Below, one piece after another: positions 9,760 through 18,487 of a stretch of DNA of 64,000 nucleotides. Numbering within the stretch: the stretch's first letter is position 1; the number at the start of each line of letters is the position of its first letter. A program made the translations under genes and the position numbers. The DNA is from Pseudomonas sp. BN102 (GTDB lineage Bacteria; Pseudomonadota; Gammaproteobacteria; Pseudomonadales; Pseudomonadaceae), in contig NZ_SSON01000040.1 in NCBI RefSeq assembly GCF_029871245.1, positions 1 to 64,000 of the forward strand. Reading direction: 5' to 3'. Below the pieces are notes generated by a model. The model saw nothing but the letters and a program-made list of their open reading frames with translations. It had not been told where the DNA came from and ran no database searches.

Positions 9760-10119
9760 TCAGTTGAAGCTGCCGTTGAGGCCATCCAGGCCGGGGGTGG
9801 ACAGGTGCAGCAGGCTCTTGTGGCCAATGCCATTGGCGGCCAGGCCCGCCTGCCAGTCGGGAGAGAAGTCGGCATCATCCAGGCGCCAGCTGACCTGGCT
9901 GAAGTCGACCTTTGCCGCGTCGGGATGCGGCGCGATGGCCGGCTTGACCACGTTCTCGATGAAGTCGCCGAACGGCATGTCCGGCGGCAGCGGCAAGGTG
10001 AAGGGCGCGCAGAACATCAGGTGGCGTTCCCAGCAGAGATACACCAGTTGCAGGCCGTTGAAGTTTTCCTGGCGGTCCAGGGATTCCGCCGCATAGGCGC
10101 CGATGGCAGTCACGGGCAT
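9760..10119 (-). CDS. dmpO: Phenol hydroxylase subunit P4 (gamma)
   Basis: A 119-residue subunit corresponding to the small third component of the (alpha-beta-gamma)2 phenol hydroxylase. The N-terminus MPVTAIGAYAAESLDR and the LVYLCWERHLMFCAP segment are characteristic, and the length is normal. It has no cofactor-binding motif. It sits in the conserved position between dmpN and dmpP. Confidence 0.93.
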   Translation of the reverse strand: MPVTAIGAYAAESLDRQENFNGLQLVYLCWERHLMFCAPFTLPLPPDMPFGDFIENVVKPAIAPHPDAAKVDFSQVSWRLDDADFSPDWQAGLAANGIGHKSLLHLSTPGLDGLNGSFN

Positions 10120-10177
10120 GACACTGTCCTTCTTGTAATGGAGGTGGAAGGCGGGCGCGCGGCGCCCGCCGGAGGGC

Positions 10178-11710
10178 TCAGCCGACCTTGGCCAGGTCGC
10201 CTTCGGCAGGCTTCTCGCCCTGCCACTGGCGCCAGCGCCGGTGCTCGGGCGAGCCCTGGTAGTCGAAGTTGTCTTCGCCGAAAGCGATGTTGTAGTAGTC
10301 GCGCACCACCGCCTCGACGTCGGCGCCGCCGCAGTTGCCCTGGAGGATCTGGTGCACCGGCAGCCAGGCCTGGACGTACTTCTCCGGCTCGTACTGGAAG
10401 ATGTCGCAGCAGCCGTCAGAGCAGAAATGGAAGCGCTCGCCGCCGTGCTCCACGCTGCGGTGGCTCAGGGTGGTGTCCGCGTCCGGCTCGGTGAAGCCCA
10501 GCGGAATCTGGCAGACCTGGCAGAGCATCGGCAGCGTGTTGTTGTAGAAGCGCTCGCCACGGGCCTGCATTTCGCGCCAGTGCTCGTAGCGCGGGCGGTA
10601 GATGCGGTCGAAGGTGTCCGGGTACTTGGCCGAGAGCCAGTCCAGTTCTTCGTCTGTGGGAATCCAGGTGTGGAAGTTGGTGGCCTGGCTGTACTGGTAG
10701 AAGATCGACCAGGCCTGGTGGCTGATGTGCTCTTTGCCGATGGTGGTCTGCTCGACGTACTTCGGGGGGCGGATGCCGTAGCGCTCCAGGTCCTTGAACA
10801 GCGCGCCGCCGGCCTGCTCGTAGTACACCTCCCAGGCCTCGGCCCAGGACATGACCTTATTTGGCAGCATGTAGTCCATCATCATCCCCACCAGCGTCAG
10901 CAGGCGGTAGCCGCGCCAGAACCATTTGTCGATCCAGCGCTGGATGATCGGCACGTTATCCTCGTGCTGCTCCAGCAGGAACTTGATCACCTCCAGGCCG
11001 AGCGTCATGTGCCGGGCCTCGTCGGACTGCGCCGAGAAGCCGAAGGTGACGGTGGCCATATCGCCGTTGTAGGCGGCACCGGACATGAAGGGCACGAACA
11101 GCAGGTTGGTCAGCACGTACTCGAAGCTGAACGAGATCGCCGTGAGGAACTCGAAAGGGCCGGCGGTGCGCGCGTCCTCGAAGAAGGACTTGGGCACCGA
11201 GAGGAACCACACCCGGTCGTGCATGTGAGCGAAGTCGTGCAGGCCGTTGAAGTGCTTGTTGTAGTGGCTCATGGCGTGGATCTGGGTCTGCACGTGGCGC
11301 AGCTCGTCGATCGCCTGCATCTGGCAGGCCACCCGCGCTCCGGCGCCGCCGAAGTGCCGGCCGACGCGGGCGAAGCCCTGGTAGGCCTGGTACTCCAGCG
11401 GCGTCACGCCGCTGAGGAAGAGCTTCAAGGCGTTGACGTAGCGCGCGTCGGACAGGTTGGTATGGCCGTTGTTCTGCGAGAAGGCGTCGAAGATGGCGTA
11501 GAGCTTCTTCTCCTTCTCCGCCTGGTACTTCCAGTAGGCGTCCATGGTCAGGCGGAAGGGGTCTTCCCACTTGTCCCAGTCGGTGATCTTGATGCCCTCG
11601 AAGCGCTCGTAGGGGTAGATGTCGTCCTTGCTCTGGTAGCTCGGCTCCCAGGCCAGGTCGCGGGTCAGGCAGCGGTACTTGTCTTTCTGGTTCAGGCGTT
11701 TGGCGGCCAT
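10178..11710 (-). CDS. dmpN: Phenol hydroxylase large (diiron) subunit P3
   Basis: The 510-residue catalytic subunit, which hydroxylates phenol to catechol using O2. The six iron ligands of soluble diiron monooxygenases are present with the right spacing: E106, the DELRH pair E136/H139, E197, and the DEARH pair E231/H234. The C-terminal quarter contains the cysteine-rich segment with CQVCQIPL and CSDGCCDIF. Length and gene order match the dmp/phe/mph family. Substrate range (phenol, cresols, other aromatics) cannot be read from these motifs. Confidence 0.97.
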   Translation of the reverse strand: MAAKRLNQKDKYRCLTRDLAWEPSYQSKDDIYPYERFEGIKITDWDKWEDPFRLTMDAYWKYQAEKEKKLYAIFDAFSQNNGHTNLSDARYVNALKLFLSGVTPLEYQAYQGFARVGRHFGGAGARVACQMQAIDELRHVQTQIHAMSHYNKHFNGLHDFAHMHDRVWFLSVPKSFFEDARTAGPFEFLTAISFSFEYVLTNLLFVPFMSGAAYNGDMATVTFGFSAQSDEARHMTLGLEVIKFLLEQHEDNVPIIQRWIDKWFWRGYRLLTLVGMMMDYMLPNKVMSWAEAWEVYYEQAGGALFKDLERYGIRPPKYVEQTTIGKEHISHQAWSIFYQYSQATNFHTWIPTDEELDWLSAKYPDTFDRIYRPRYEHWREMQARGERFYNNTLPMLCQVCQIPLGFTEPDADTTLSHRSVEHGGERFHFCSDGCCDIFQYEPEKYVQAWLPVHQILQGNCGGADVEAVVRDYYNIAFGEDNFDYQGSPEHRRWRQWQGEKPAEGDLAKVG

Positions 11711-11744
11711 TTCGGTACTCCCGATTCTTGTTGTAGGGCGCGGA

Positions 11745-12014
11745 TCAGTTCCAGTGCAGGGCGAAGCGGTCTTCGTCTTCCTCGACGTTGCCGCCGAGGG
11801 TGATGACGTCGATCAGCATTTCCTGCACGTCCCACTCGCGGCCGAGCTTCTCCTCGACTGTGGCGCGGTTGATCTCCAGGCGCCCTTCGGCCTGGATACG
11901 GATCATGGCCGGCTGGTGCTGGATTTCGGCGTGGGGGTTGTCCTGGGCGATGGCGTCCACGATGTAACGGGCGTTGTCGTTGTCCTGGAAGGCGATGTAG
12001 ACGAGGGATGTCAT
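11745..12014 (-). CDS. dmpM: Phenol hydroxylase activator subunit P2
   Basis: An 89-residue cofactor-free coupling protein that binds the hydroxylase and is needed for turnover. The sequence starts MTSLVYIAFQDNDNARYIVD and contains the conserved EINRATVEEKLGREWDVQE region. Its start codon overlaps the dmpL stop by four bases, indicating translational coupling. Confidence 0.95.
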   Translation of the reverse strand: MTSLVYIAFQDNDNARYIVDAIAQDNPHAEIQHQPAMIRIQAEGRLEINRATVEEKLGREWDVQEMLIDVITLGGNVEEDEDRFALHWN

Positions 12015-13006
12015 TGCGCGGCTCCTGCAAGGCCGAGTTTCTTCAAGCGGGCAGCGAATTCGCCGGCCACGCTGTCGAGGGCATTTGCCTCCAGGCAGAT
12101 TGCCGCCAGGGGCGCCAGGGCCTCCATGGCGCGGGCCTGCCAGTGGCCGACCCAGCCTTCGATGAGCTGGCGGTTATCAAAGCTTTCGCCGGCGACCGTC
12201 TTGACCAGGGCATCGACCCAGCGCTGGGTCTCGGCATACCAGAGGCGCATGAACTCGGTGAGCATCCCCACCTGGCCGGCGCCCTGGGCGCAGAGTTGGT
12301 CGTCGAACCTGTGATACACCAGCGGATAGAGCAAGCCGTCGCTGACCAGGTTCTGCGCCAGGGTCAGCTCGAACCAGTCGCGCACCACCAGGCTGTCTTC
12401 CACGTAGCGGCGCAGGCCCTGCCAGGCCGGGTCTTCCAGCCACTGGCGCTTGGCCTCGGCGAGCAGGTCGGTGCCGCCGTCGTCGAGCATCAGGCCGATG
12501 CGCGACAGGTACTGGGCGATGCCTAAGCGGTCCATGGCATGGAACATGTGCAGCTGGGTCAGGCTGGTGCCGAATCCGTCAGCGGCGATGCCGCTGTTGT
12601 TCATGTTGGCGCCCAGTTCCGCATGGCGCAGAGGCAGCAGCAGGCGGGCGATCTGCTCGCGGCTGGCAGCATCCAGGCCAGTCAGCAGATTGCGCTTCTC
12701 GCAGAAGGCGTAATCGTGCTCGGCGTTCTCCTGCATCTTGGCGCGGGTCTGCACATAGGCGCCGTAATAGAACTGGCGCGGGTCGCTGACGCTGTACCAG
12801 TCGGCCATGCGCACGGCGGTGCGGGTGGGGTCGTTGAGCAGCTTGTCCGGCTGCCACAGGGGGCGGTAGTGGAAGTTGGTGGCCGCCTCGATGTCGAAGC
12901 TGGCCTCCTGGTAGCGGCTGGCAGGCTTGTCGCCGAAACGCCGGCGGGTGTGGCTGAAGGTCTGGCGGATCGGCTCGGCCGTCGCCGTCTTGATTTCGAT
13001 ACTCAT
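12011..13006 (-). CDS. dmpL: Phenol hydroxylase beta subunit P1
   Basis: The 331-residue second large subunit, structurally like the alpha subunit but without iron ligands. The N-terminal SIEIKTATAEPIRQTFSHT and the YRPLWQPDKLLNDP segment identify the family. The ATG at 13006 is chosen because the longer frame upstream runs into dmpK and lacks homology-like sequence. It is 52 bases after dmpK and overlaps dmpM. Confidence 0.95.
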   Translation of the reverse strand: MSIEIKTATAEPIRQTFSHTRRRFGDKPASRYQEASFDIEAATNFHYRPLWQPDKLLNDPTRTAVRMADWYSVSDPRQFYYGAYVQTRAKMQENAEHDYAFCEKRNLLTGLDAASREQIARLLLPLRHAELGANMNNSGIAADGFGTSLTQLHMFHAMDRLGIAQYLSRIGLMLDDGGTDLLAEAKRQWLEDPAWQGLRRYVEDSLVVRDWFELTLAQNLVSDGLLYPLVYHRFDDQLCAQGAGQVGMLTEFMRLWYAETQRWVDALVKTVAGESFDNRQLIEGWVGHWQARAMEALAPLAAICLEANALDSVAGEFAARLKKLGLAGAAQ

Positions 13007-13058
13007 GCAGGGCGTCCTGTACTTGTTGTTGTGAGGGGATCGACGCGCGTGACCGGGG

Positions 13059-13316
13059 TCAGTCGGCCTGGCCACGGCTCTCGCCGTAGCGCCATTTCTC
13101 CATGTCGGCGTCAATGGCGTCGGCCATCTGCGCATCCATGTGTTGAACCCGGTTCCGCTCGCAGAAGCTGGCGAAGGCCGCGCGGGGCAGGACCAGCTCG
13201 ACGAAGAGGTCCGGATAGCCGATGGCGAAGTCGAACTCGACGAAGGCGGTATCGGGCTCGCTGCGCACCCGGACGTAGCGCGGCAGTTGATCGAAGCGGG
13301 TCTGTGGCAGGCTCAT
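13059..13316 (-). CDS. dmpK: Phenol hydroxylase assembly subunit P0
   Basis: An 85-residue protein, the first gene of the operon. In the family, P0 assists incorporation of iron into the oxygenase but is not part of the active enzyme. The segments RYVRVRSEPDTAFVEFDF and YPDLFVELVLPR are typical. The start at 13316 gives normal family length and lies about 25 bases downstream of the predicted transcription start from the sigma-54 promoter. Confidence 0.93.
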   Translation of the reverse strand: MSLPQTRFDQLPRYVRVRSEPDTAFVEFDFAIGYPDLFVELVLPRAAFASFCERNRVQHMDAQMADAIDADMEKWRYGESRGQAD

Positions 13317-13351
13317 GCAAGGCGACTCCAGGGGCGGGTTGCCAGGGACAG

Positions 13352-13367
13352 AGCAACGGCTGTGCCA
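13352..13367 (-). promoter_or_regulatory. Sigma-54 promoter of the dmp operon
   Basis: On the minus strand the sequence TGGCACAGCCGTTGCT matches the -24/-12 consensus TGGCAC-N5-TTGCW at every defined position. It lies 36-51 bases upstream of dmpK, facing the operon, in the expected place for a DmpR-controlled promoter. Confidence 0.9.
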
Positions 13368-13484
13368 GGGACTTTGAACTCCGCAGAGATCGACGCAAGC
13401 CATTGTTTAAACTAGGTTTTTATTGAATCAATGGAAGGTAGCGTGCGAGCAGGGACAGGCGAATCCGGCAAGGAAATTCACCAT

Positions 13485-13526
13485 TTGCTCAATTGCTGAA
13501 CGGCGCCTTGATCAATTCGCCAATCA
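13485..13526. promoter_or_regulatory. Candidate upstream activator sites for the DmpR-class regulator
   Basis: Two imperfect palindromes, TTGCTCAATTGCTGAA (13485-13500) and TTGATCAATTCGCCAA (13508-13523, extending to 13526), resemble the XylR/DmpR target TTGATCAATTGATCAA. They lie about 120-170 bases upstream of the sigma-54 promoter, the usual distance. The AT-rich stretch between (about 13403-13433) could hold an IHF site, but I see no exact consensus match. Confidence 0.65.
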
Positions 13527-13685
13527 GCAACGGCGATTGACTTTTCATCGGCTTTCAGGCCGCTTAGAAAAAAGAACGCGGCCCGTCCTTGCGTATCCGG
13601 GCCACCCGGTCGAACCCTCGCAACCGTCTGCCTGAACGGTGGTCCGGCCTCCTCCCCGCACAAGAACAATCAGGGGTGCAATGCA

Positions 13686-15389
13686 ATGAAAGTTGACTAC
13701 AAGGCGTCGGAACACAGCCCGACCCTGAAGGACCTGACGGACCAGGTCCGCTTCCTCGGCAACTCGGGCAAGATCTGGCTCGAAGAGCAGCGCATGCTCC
13801 TGCTCCAATCCGCCGCCATGGGCTCCTTCCGCCGCGAGCTGATCGAGATGCTCGGCGTCGAGCGGGCCAAAGGCCTGTTCCTGCGCCTGGGCTACCAGTC
13901 CGGCCTGAAGGACGCCGAACTGGCGCGCAAGCTGCGTCCGGACGGCGATGCGGTGGAGATGTTCCTCACCGGCCCGCAGCTGCACTCGCTCAAGGGCATG
14001 GTCAAGGTCAATCCGCTGGAGATGAACATCGATATCGAAAATGGCCAGTTCTATGCCGACCTCGAATGGCAGAACTCCTACGAGGTGGACCACTACCAGG
14101 CCGAGGGGCTGCAGTCCGACCAGCCGGTGTGCTGGACCCTGCTCGGCTACGCCATCAGCTACTCGTCGTTCTTCCTCGGTCGCCAGGTGCTCTACAAGGA
14201 AGTCAGCTGCCGCGGCTGCGGCGACGCGCGCTGCCGCATCATCGGCAAGCCCGTGGAGGAATGGGAGGACGCCGAGGAGTTCATGCGCTACTTCCAGAGC
14301 GACCCGATCATCGAAGAACTCCAGGCCCTGCAGGTGCAGGTGGCCGACATGCGTCAGCGCCTGCAACAGAATGCCGGACAGTACTACGGCATCGGCAAGG
14401 CGACGCTCTACCGCAAGGCCTGCGCCCTGATCGACAAGGCAGCGCCGGGCAAGGCTTCGGTGCTGCTGCTGGGTGAAACCGGGGTGGGCAAGGAAGTCAT
14501 GGCGCGCAGCCTGCACTTGCGCAGCGAACGCGCCGGCGGGCCCTTCGTGGCGCTGAACTGCGCGGCCATTCCACCGGACCTGATCGAGGCCGAACTGTTC
14601 GGTGTGGAACGTGGCGCCTATACCGGGGCGCAGCAGTCGCGCATGGGCCGCTTCGAGCGCGCCAATGGCGGCACCCTGTTCCTCGACGAAGTGGTGGAGC
14701 TCACGCCCCGCGCCCAGGCCAGCCTGCTGCGGGTCCTGCAGGAGGAAGAGCTGGAACGGGTGGGCGATTCGCAGACGCGCAAGGTGGACGTGCGGGTGAT
14801 CGCCGCCACCCACGAGGACCTGGCCAAGGCCGTGAAGGAAGGCCGCTTCCGCGCCGACCTGTACTACCGGCTGAATGTCTATCCGGTGTTCATTCCGTCG
14901 CTGCGCGAGCGCAAGGAAGACATCCCGCTGCTGGCCGAGCACTTTCTCTCGCGCCTGCACACGGCCTATGGCAAGACCACCCTGGGCCTTTCCGACAAGG
15001 CCCTGGAGGCCTGCATGCGCTACGACTGGCCAGGCAATATCCGCGAATTGGAGAACCTGATCGAGCGCGGTGTGATCATCACCGACGCCAACCAGAGCAT
15101 CAGTGCCGATGCCCTCTTCCCGCACCTGTCCCATGAGGCCAACAGCATCGGCCTTTCCAGTGACGGCGCGCTGGTAGAAGCGACGCCCAGCGTGGAGCCC
15201 GACTGGGTGGAGCGTCTGATCGAAAGTGGCGTCAGCCTGGACACGGTGGAAGAGGCATTGATGCAGGGGGCGATGAAGCGTGCCCAGAACAACGTCTCGG
15301 AAGCCGCCCGCCTGCTCGGCATGACCCGCCCTGCCCTGGCCTACCGCCTGAAGAAAATGCCAGCCGAAGACTCCCCTCACCGCTCTTGA
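13686..15389 (+). CDS. dmpR: Phenol-responsive sigma-54-dependent activator (XylR/DmpR family)
   Basis: A 567-residue activator with the full three-domain layout. It has an N-terminal sensory domain with the V4R module (about 125-205, including the EVSCRGCGDARCRIIGKP metal-like cysteine cluster), a central AAA+ domain with Walker A GETGVGKE (about 262-269), and a C-terminal HTH (NNVSEAARLLGMTRPALAYR). The sigma-54 contact loop reads GAYTGA (about 309-314), a conservative F-to-Y variant of GAFTGA. It is divergent from dmpK across a 369-base region that carries the sigma-54 promoter and candidate activator sites. Phenols bound by the N-terminal domain are expected to relieve repression of the ATPase. 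Confidence 0.93.
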   Translation: MKVDYKASEHSPTLKDLTDQVRFLGNSGKIWLEEQRMLLLQSAAMGSFRRELIEMLGVERAKGLFLRLGYQSGLKDAELARKLRPDGDAVEMFLTGPQLHSLKGMVKVNPLEMNIDIENGQFYADLEWQNSYEVDHYQAEGLQSDQPVCWTLLGYAISYSSFFLGRQVLYKEVSCRGCGDARCRIIGKPVEEWEDAEEFMRYFQSDPIIEELQALQVQVADMRQRLQQNAGQYYGIGKATLYRKACALIDKAAPGKASVLLLGETGVGKEVMARSLHLRSERAGGPFVALNCAAIPPDLIEAELFGVERGAYTGAQQSRMGRFERANGGTLFLDEVVELTPRAQASLLRVLQEEELERVGDSQTRKVDVRVIAATHEDLAKAVKEGRFRADLYYRLNVYPVFIPSLRERKEDIPLLAEHFLSRLHTAYGKTTLGLSDKALEACMRYDWPGNIRELENLIERGVIITDANQSISADALFPHLSHEANSIGLSSDGALVEATPSVEPDWVERLIESGVSLDTVEEALMQGAMKRAQNNVSEAARLLGMTRPALAYRLKKMPAEDSPHRS

Positions 15390-15411
15390 GCAAACGAGCA
15401 ATCTCTCCCGC

Positions 15412-15437
15412 CCGGCTTGACGATTCGGTCAAGCCGG
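15412..15437 (+). terminator. Hairpin downstream of dmpR
   Basis: The stem CCGGCTTGA (15412-15420) pairs perfectly with TCAAGCCGG (15429-15437) around an eight-base loop, 23 bases after the dmpR stop. There is no T run after it, so terminator function is likely but not certain. Confidence 0.55.
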
Positions 15438-15677
15438 AAGCTCTCCGCACTGCGCGAGCTGCTCTTCCTGAAGGATTGGGGCCTGGGGTGACGGGCCATG
15501 CCACATGGGGAAACCCACATGGCGTTCCCCACCCCATCCACTAGAGTTCCAACAGGCCCTCGCTCATTCCGCCCACGGCGTTGGCAGCCGCAAGACGGCA
15601 GAACTCGCGGCTTCGCTGGTTGTGAGTGACAACCTTCCCTCGGCCACCTCGACTCTCCAAACAGGAGGAAGTGGACC

Positions 15678-16991
15678 ATGGCCACCCAAGACTCGACCAC
15701 ATCTGCCGCCCTGTCCCGCCGGACCCTGATTCTGAAAAGCGCGGCATTGGCAGCGCTCACGGTGTTTCGCCCGGTAATGGCGGCTTCCCAATCCGATGCG
15801 GAGCCTCGCCTGGCAGCTGATGCCATCCGCCCCTTCCGCGCCCATGTTCCGCAAGCTGCGCTCATCGACCTCCGCCGCCGCCTTGCGGCAACCCGCTGGC
15901 CGGATCGGGAAACCGTCACTGACCGCTCCCAGGGGATGCAACTCGCCAAGCTTCAAGCACTGGTGCGTTACTGGGAGACGGGCTACGACTGGCGAAAGGC
16001 AGAAGCGAAACTCAATGCCTCACCTCAGTTCCTGACGAACATCGACGGCCTGGACATCCACTTCATCCACGTTCGCTCCCCTCATCCGAACGCAATGCCG
16101 CTCATCATGACCCACGGCTGGCCAGGGTCCGTCTTCGAGTTGCTGAAAGTCGTAGGTCCGCTGACCGATCCCACGGCGCACGGCGGGACCGCCGAGGACG
16201 CCTTCCATCTCGTACTGCCCTCCATTCCCGGCTTCGGCTTTTCGGATAAGCCCAAAAGCACCGGCTGGAACCCGGACCGCGTCGCCCGCGCCTGGGATAC
16301 GCTCATGAAGCGCCTCGAATACACGCGCTACCTGTCACAGGGCGGCGACTGGGGCGCCATCATTTCCGATGCCATGGGACGCCAGGCTCCCCCTGGCCTG
16401 CTCGGCATCCACGTCAACAGGGTCGAACGCTCGACGACCATTCCGCCTGAGGTTGCCAAGGCCTTGAAATGCGGTGATCCCCCGCCGGCAAACCTCAGTG
16501 CGGAAGAGCGCGAGGTGTTTGAAGAGGCCCGAGCGTTCCTTGGCAAAGGCTTTGGATTCGCCTCGATCATGGGAACGCGTCCGCAAACCATTGGGTACAG
16601 CCTTGCCGACTCGCCAGCGGGACTGGCGGCCTGGTTCTACGACAAGTTCGGCGATTGGGTATTCACACGCGGCGAACCGGAGCGCGCCTTCACGCGAGAC
16701 GAGATGCTCGACAACATCTCGCTGTACTGGTTGACGAACACCGGGACCTCAAGCGCACGGATCTACTGGGAGACCCTCGCCAGCAGCCCCAACATGGCCG
16801 GAATCTCGATCCCCGCCGCAGTGACGATATTTCCCGGGGAGGTCTACAAACCGCCAAAGAGTTGGGCTGCCCGGGCCTACCAGAACCTTGTGTATTACAA
16901 GCGCGTGGACAAGGGCGGACACTTCGCGGCCTGGGAAGAGCCGGACCTGTTCAGCGCCGAGGTACGCGCCGCATTCCGCTCTATGCGCTGA
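15678..16991 (+). CDS. Exported epoxide-hydrolase-like alpha/beta hydrolase
   Basis: A 437-residue protein with a twin-arginine-type leader (SRRTLILKSAALAAL, residues 13-27), so probably exported folded. It then has an epoxide-hydrolase N-terminal (EHN) domain (about 50-160) and an alpha/beta hydrolase core. The oxyanion motif HGWPGS, the nucleophile in GGDWGA (D224) and a C-terminal KGGHFAAWEEP with H415 fit epoxide hydrolases of the microsomal/juvenile-hormone type. The start at 15678 follows a strong AGGAGG site. It is convergent with the LysR gene at 17010. The true substrate is unknown; a role in detoxifying reactive epoxides is inference. Confidence 0.85.
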   Translation: MATQDSTTSAALSRRTLILKSAALAALTVFRPVMAASQSDAEPRLAADAIRPFRAHVPQAALIDLRRRLAATRWPDRETVTDRSQGMQLAKLQALVRYWETGYDWRKAEAKLNASPQFLTNIDGLDIHFIHVRSPHPNAMPLIMTHGWPGSVFELLKVVGPLTDPTAHGGTAEDAFHLVLPSIPGFGFSDKPKSTGWNPDRVARAWDTLMKRLEYTRYLSQGGDWGAIISDAMGRQAPPGLLGIHVNRVERSTTIPPEVAKALKCGDPPPANLSAEEREVFEEARAFLGKGFGFASIMGTRPQTIGYSLADSPAGLAAWFYDKFGDWVFTRGEPERAFTRDEMLDNISLYWLTNTGTSSARIYWETLASSPNMAGISIPAAVTIFPGEVYKPPKSWAARAYQNLVYYKRVDKGGHFAAWEEPDLFSAEVRAAFRSMR

Positions 16992-17009
16992 GCGCACCAC
17001 CTGCCCGAA

Positions 17010-17930
17010 CTAGCGCTTCGTCGTCCAGAGCGGATGGCTGGCCATCAGCTCCGTACCCCACTCAGCGAAGGCCCGCACCCTTGCGGACAGATGCCGCGTG
17101 TGGGGATATACGAGGCTGATCGGCATGCTTCGCAGCTCCCAGCCTGGCAGCACCTCGAGCAGCGCCCCCGTCGCGAAATGCGGACTTGCCTCCGCACGCG
17201 GAACCGAGACGATACCAAGGCCCGCCAACCCGGCTGTGATGTAAGCGCTGCCACTGTTGAAGCGCATCGCCGGCAGTTGCTCGATCGTAAAGCTGTCATC
17301 GCCTCGATTAAGTACCGGGGTCAGCTGCTTGCCTGAGGCGGGAAATGTGAAACCGAGATAACGGTGGTGCAGCAAGTCGTCGGGCTTCTGTATCGGCGTA
17401 GACCCCAGCAGATAGCCGGGCGACGCGCATAGGCAAAAACGCATCAGCCCCACCGGGCGACACACCAGATCCTGGTCAGTGACCACTCCGCCTCGAAAGG
17501 CACAGTCAATGCCTTCCTGCACGAGGTCGACCACGCGTTCGCTGCAGCCGATATCCAGTTGAATCTGTGGATGTCGCGCGGTGAATTCCGGTAGCGCCGG
17601 AATGACGAGGCAGGTAGCAACCCCCGTAGGCATCTCAACCCTCACCCGGCCACGTGCCACGCTGCGGCTCTGTGCAACCGAAGCCTCCAGCTCGTCGAGA
17701 TCATCCAGTACCGAACGCGCGCGTTCGTAGTAGGCGGCGCCATCGGTGGTCGGCGAAACCCTCCTGGTGGTCCTGTGCAACAGCTTCACGCCCAGCAGCG
17801 ACTCAAGTCCCTGAACCTGCCCGGAAACCGTCGTTTTCGCCACCTTCAGCGCCTCAGCGGCGCCGGTGAAGCTTCCCACTTCAACGATGCGACAGAACGC
17901 GCGCATCGCCTCTAGTCGATCGAAAGCCAT
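17010..17930 (-). CDS. LysR-family transcriptional regulator
   Basis: A 306-residue protein with the LysR winged HTH at the N-terminus (FCRIVEVGSFTGAAEALKVAKTTVSGQVQGLE) and a periplasmic-binding-like effector domain. It resembles the large group of LysR proteins related to DsdC/AaeR-like regulators; no specific effector can be named. It is divergent from the AhpD-like gene at 18042, with about 110 bases between them containing an imperfect GTTT..AAAC dyad near 17971-17985 that could be its operator. It probably controls the AhpD-cupin pair and perhaps the hydrolase beside it. Confidence 0.9.
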   Translation of the reverse strand: MAFDRLEAMRAFCRIVEVGSFTGAAEALKVAKTTVSGQVQGLESLLGVKLLHRTTRRVSPTTDGAAYYERARSVLDDLDELEASVAQSRSVARGRVRVEMPTGVATCLVIPALPEFTARHPQIQLDIGCSERVVDLVQEGIDCAFRGGVVTDQDLVCRPVGLMRFCLCASPGYLLGSTPIQKPDDLLHHRYLGFTFPASGKQLTPVLNRGDDSFTIEQLPAMRFNSGSAYITAGLAGLGIVSVPRAEASPHFATGALLEVLPGWELRSMPISLVYPHTRHLSARVRAFAEWGTELMASHPLWTTKR

Positions 17931-18041
17931 GATTGTCCGAATTCCCGCTCAATGAAAACGGTGACAGCCAGTTTATCCGTAAAACAACACTCAATAAAGT
18001 CGCTCCAACGCCGAAATCCCTCGGTCAGATGGAGAACGAAA

Positions 18042-18482
18042 ATGAATTCGAAACGCCTCAATTACTACCAGGCCGCCCCCCAAGCCATGAAAGCCATGCT
18101 GGGCCTCGAGAAAGCCGCTTCCGAATCGATACTTCCCGGCTCGCTGCGTGAACTCGTGCGAATCCGGGCTTCGCAGATCAACGGCTGCGCGTACTGCATC
18201 GACATGCACACCACTGACGCGACCAAGGCGGGCGAGAGTGTTCGCCGCCTGATGGCCGTGAGTGCATGGAAGGAAACACCCTTCTTCGACGAGCGCGAAC
18301 GCGCCGCCCTGCTTTGGACCGAGACGCTGACGCTGGTCGCAGCCAATCACGCGCCGGACGAGATCTACGAAGAAGTGGCCGCCGTCTTCAATGACCAGGA
18401 GCTGGCCGAACTGACCTTCGTCATCGCTGCAATCAATGCCTGGAACCGTTTTGGCGTTGGTTTTGGCATGCAGCCGGAGTGA
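18042..18482 (+). CDS. AhpD-like carboxymuconolactone-decarboxylase-family protein
   Basis: A 146-residue protein of the AhpD/CMD fold. The redox motif CAYCIDMH (CxxC followed by H) is intact, which suggests alkylhydroperoxidase-type peroxidase activity or a related thiol redox role rather than decarboxylation. The ATG at 18042 is chosen because it begins the conserved MNSKRLNYYQAAP start and follows GGAGAACG; a frame open 30 codons further upstream lacks family similarity. The next gene starts 5 bases after the stop, so the two are very likely one operon. Confidence 0.88.
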   Translation: MNSKRLNYYQAAPQAMKAMLGLEKAASESILPGSLRELVRIRASQINGCAYCIDMHTTDATKAGESVRRLMAVSAWKETPFFDERERAALLWTETLTLVAANHAPDEIYEEVAAVFNDQELAELTFVIAAINAWNRFGVGFGMQPE

Positions 18483-18487
18483 GCGCC

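Noticed and set aside
15495-15523. GCCATG..CATGGC inverted repeat upstream of the exported hydrolase
   Set aside because: Only six outer bases pair cleanly and the inner part is mismatched; not distinguishable from chance.
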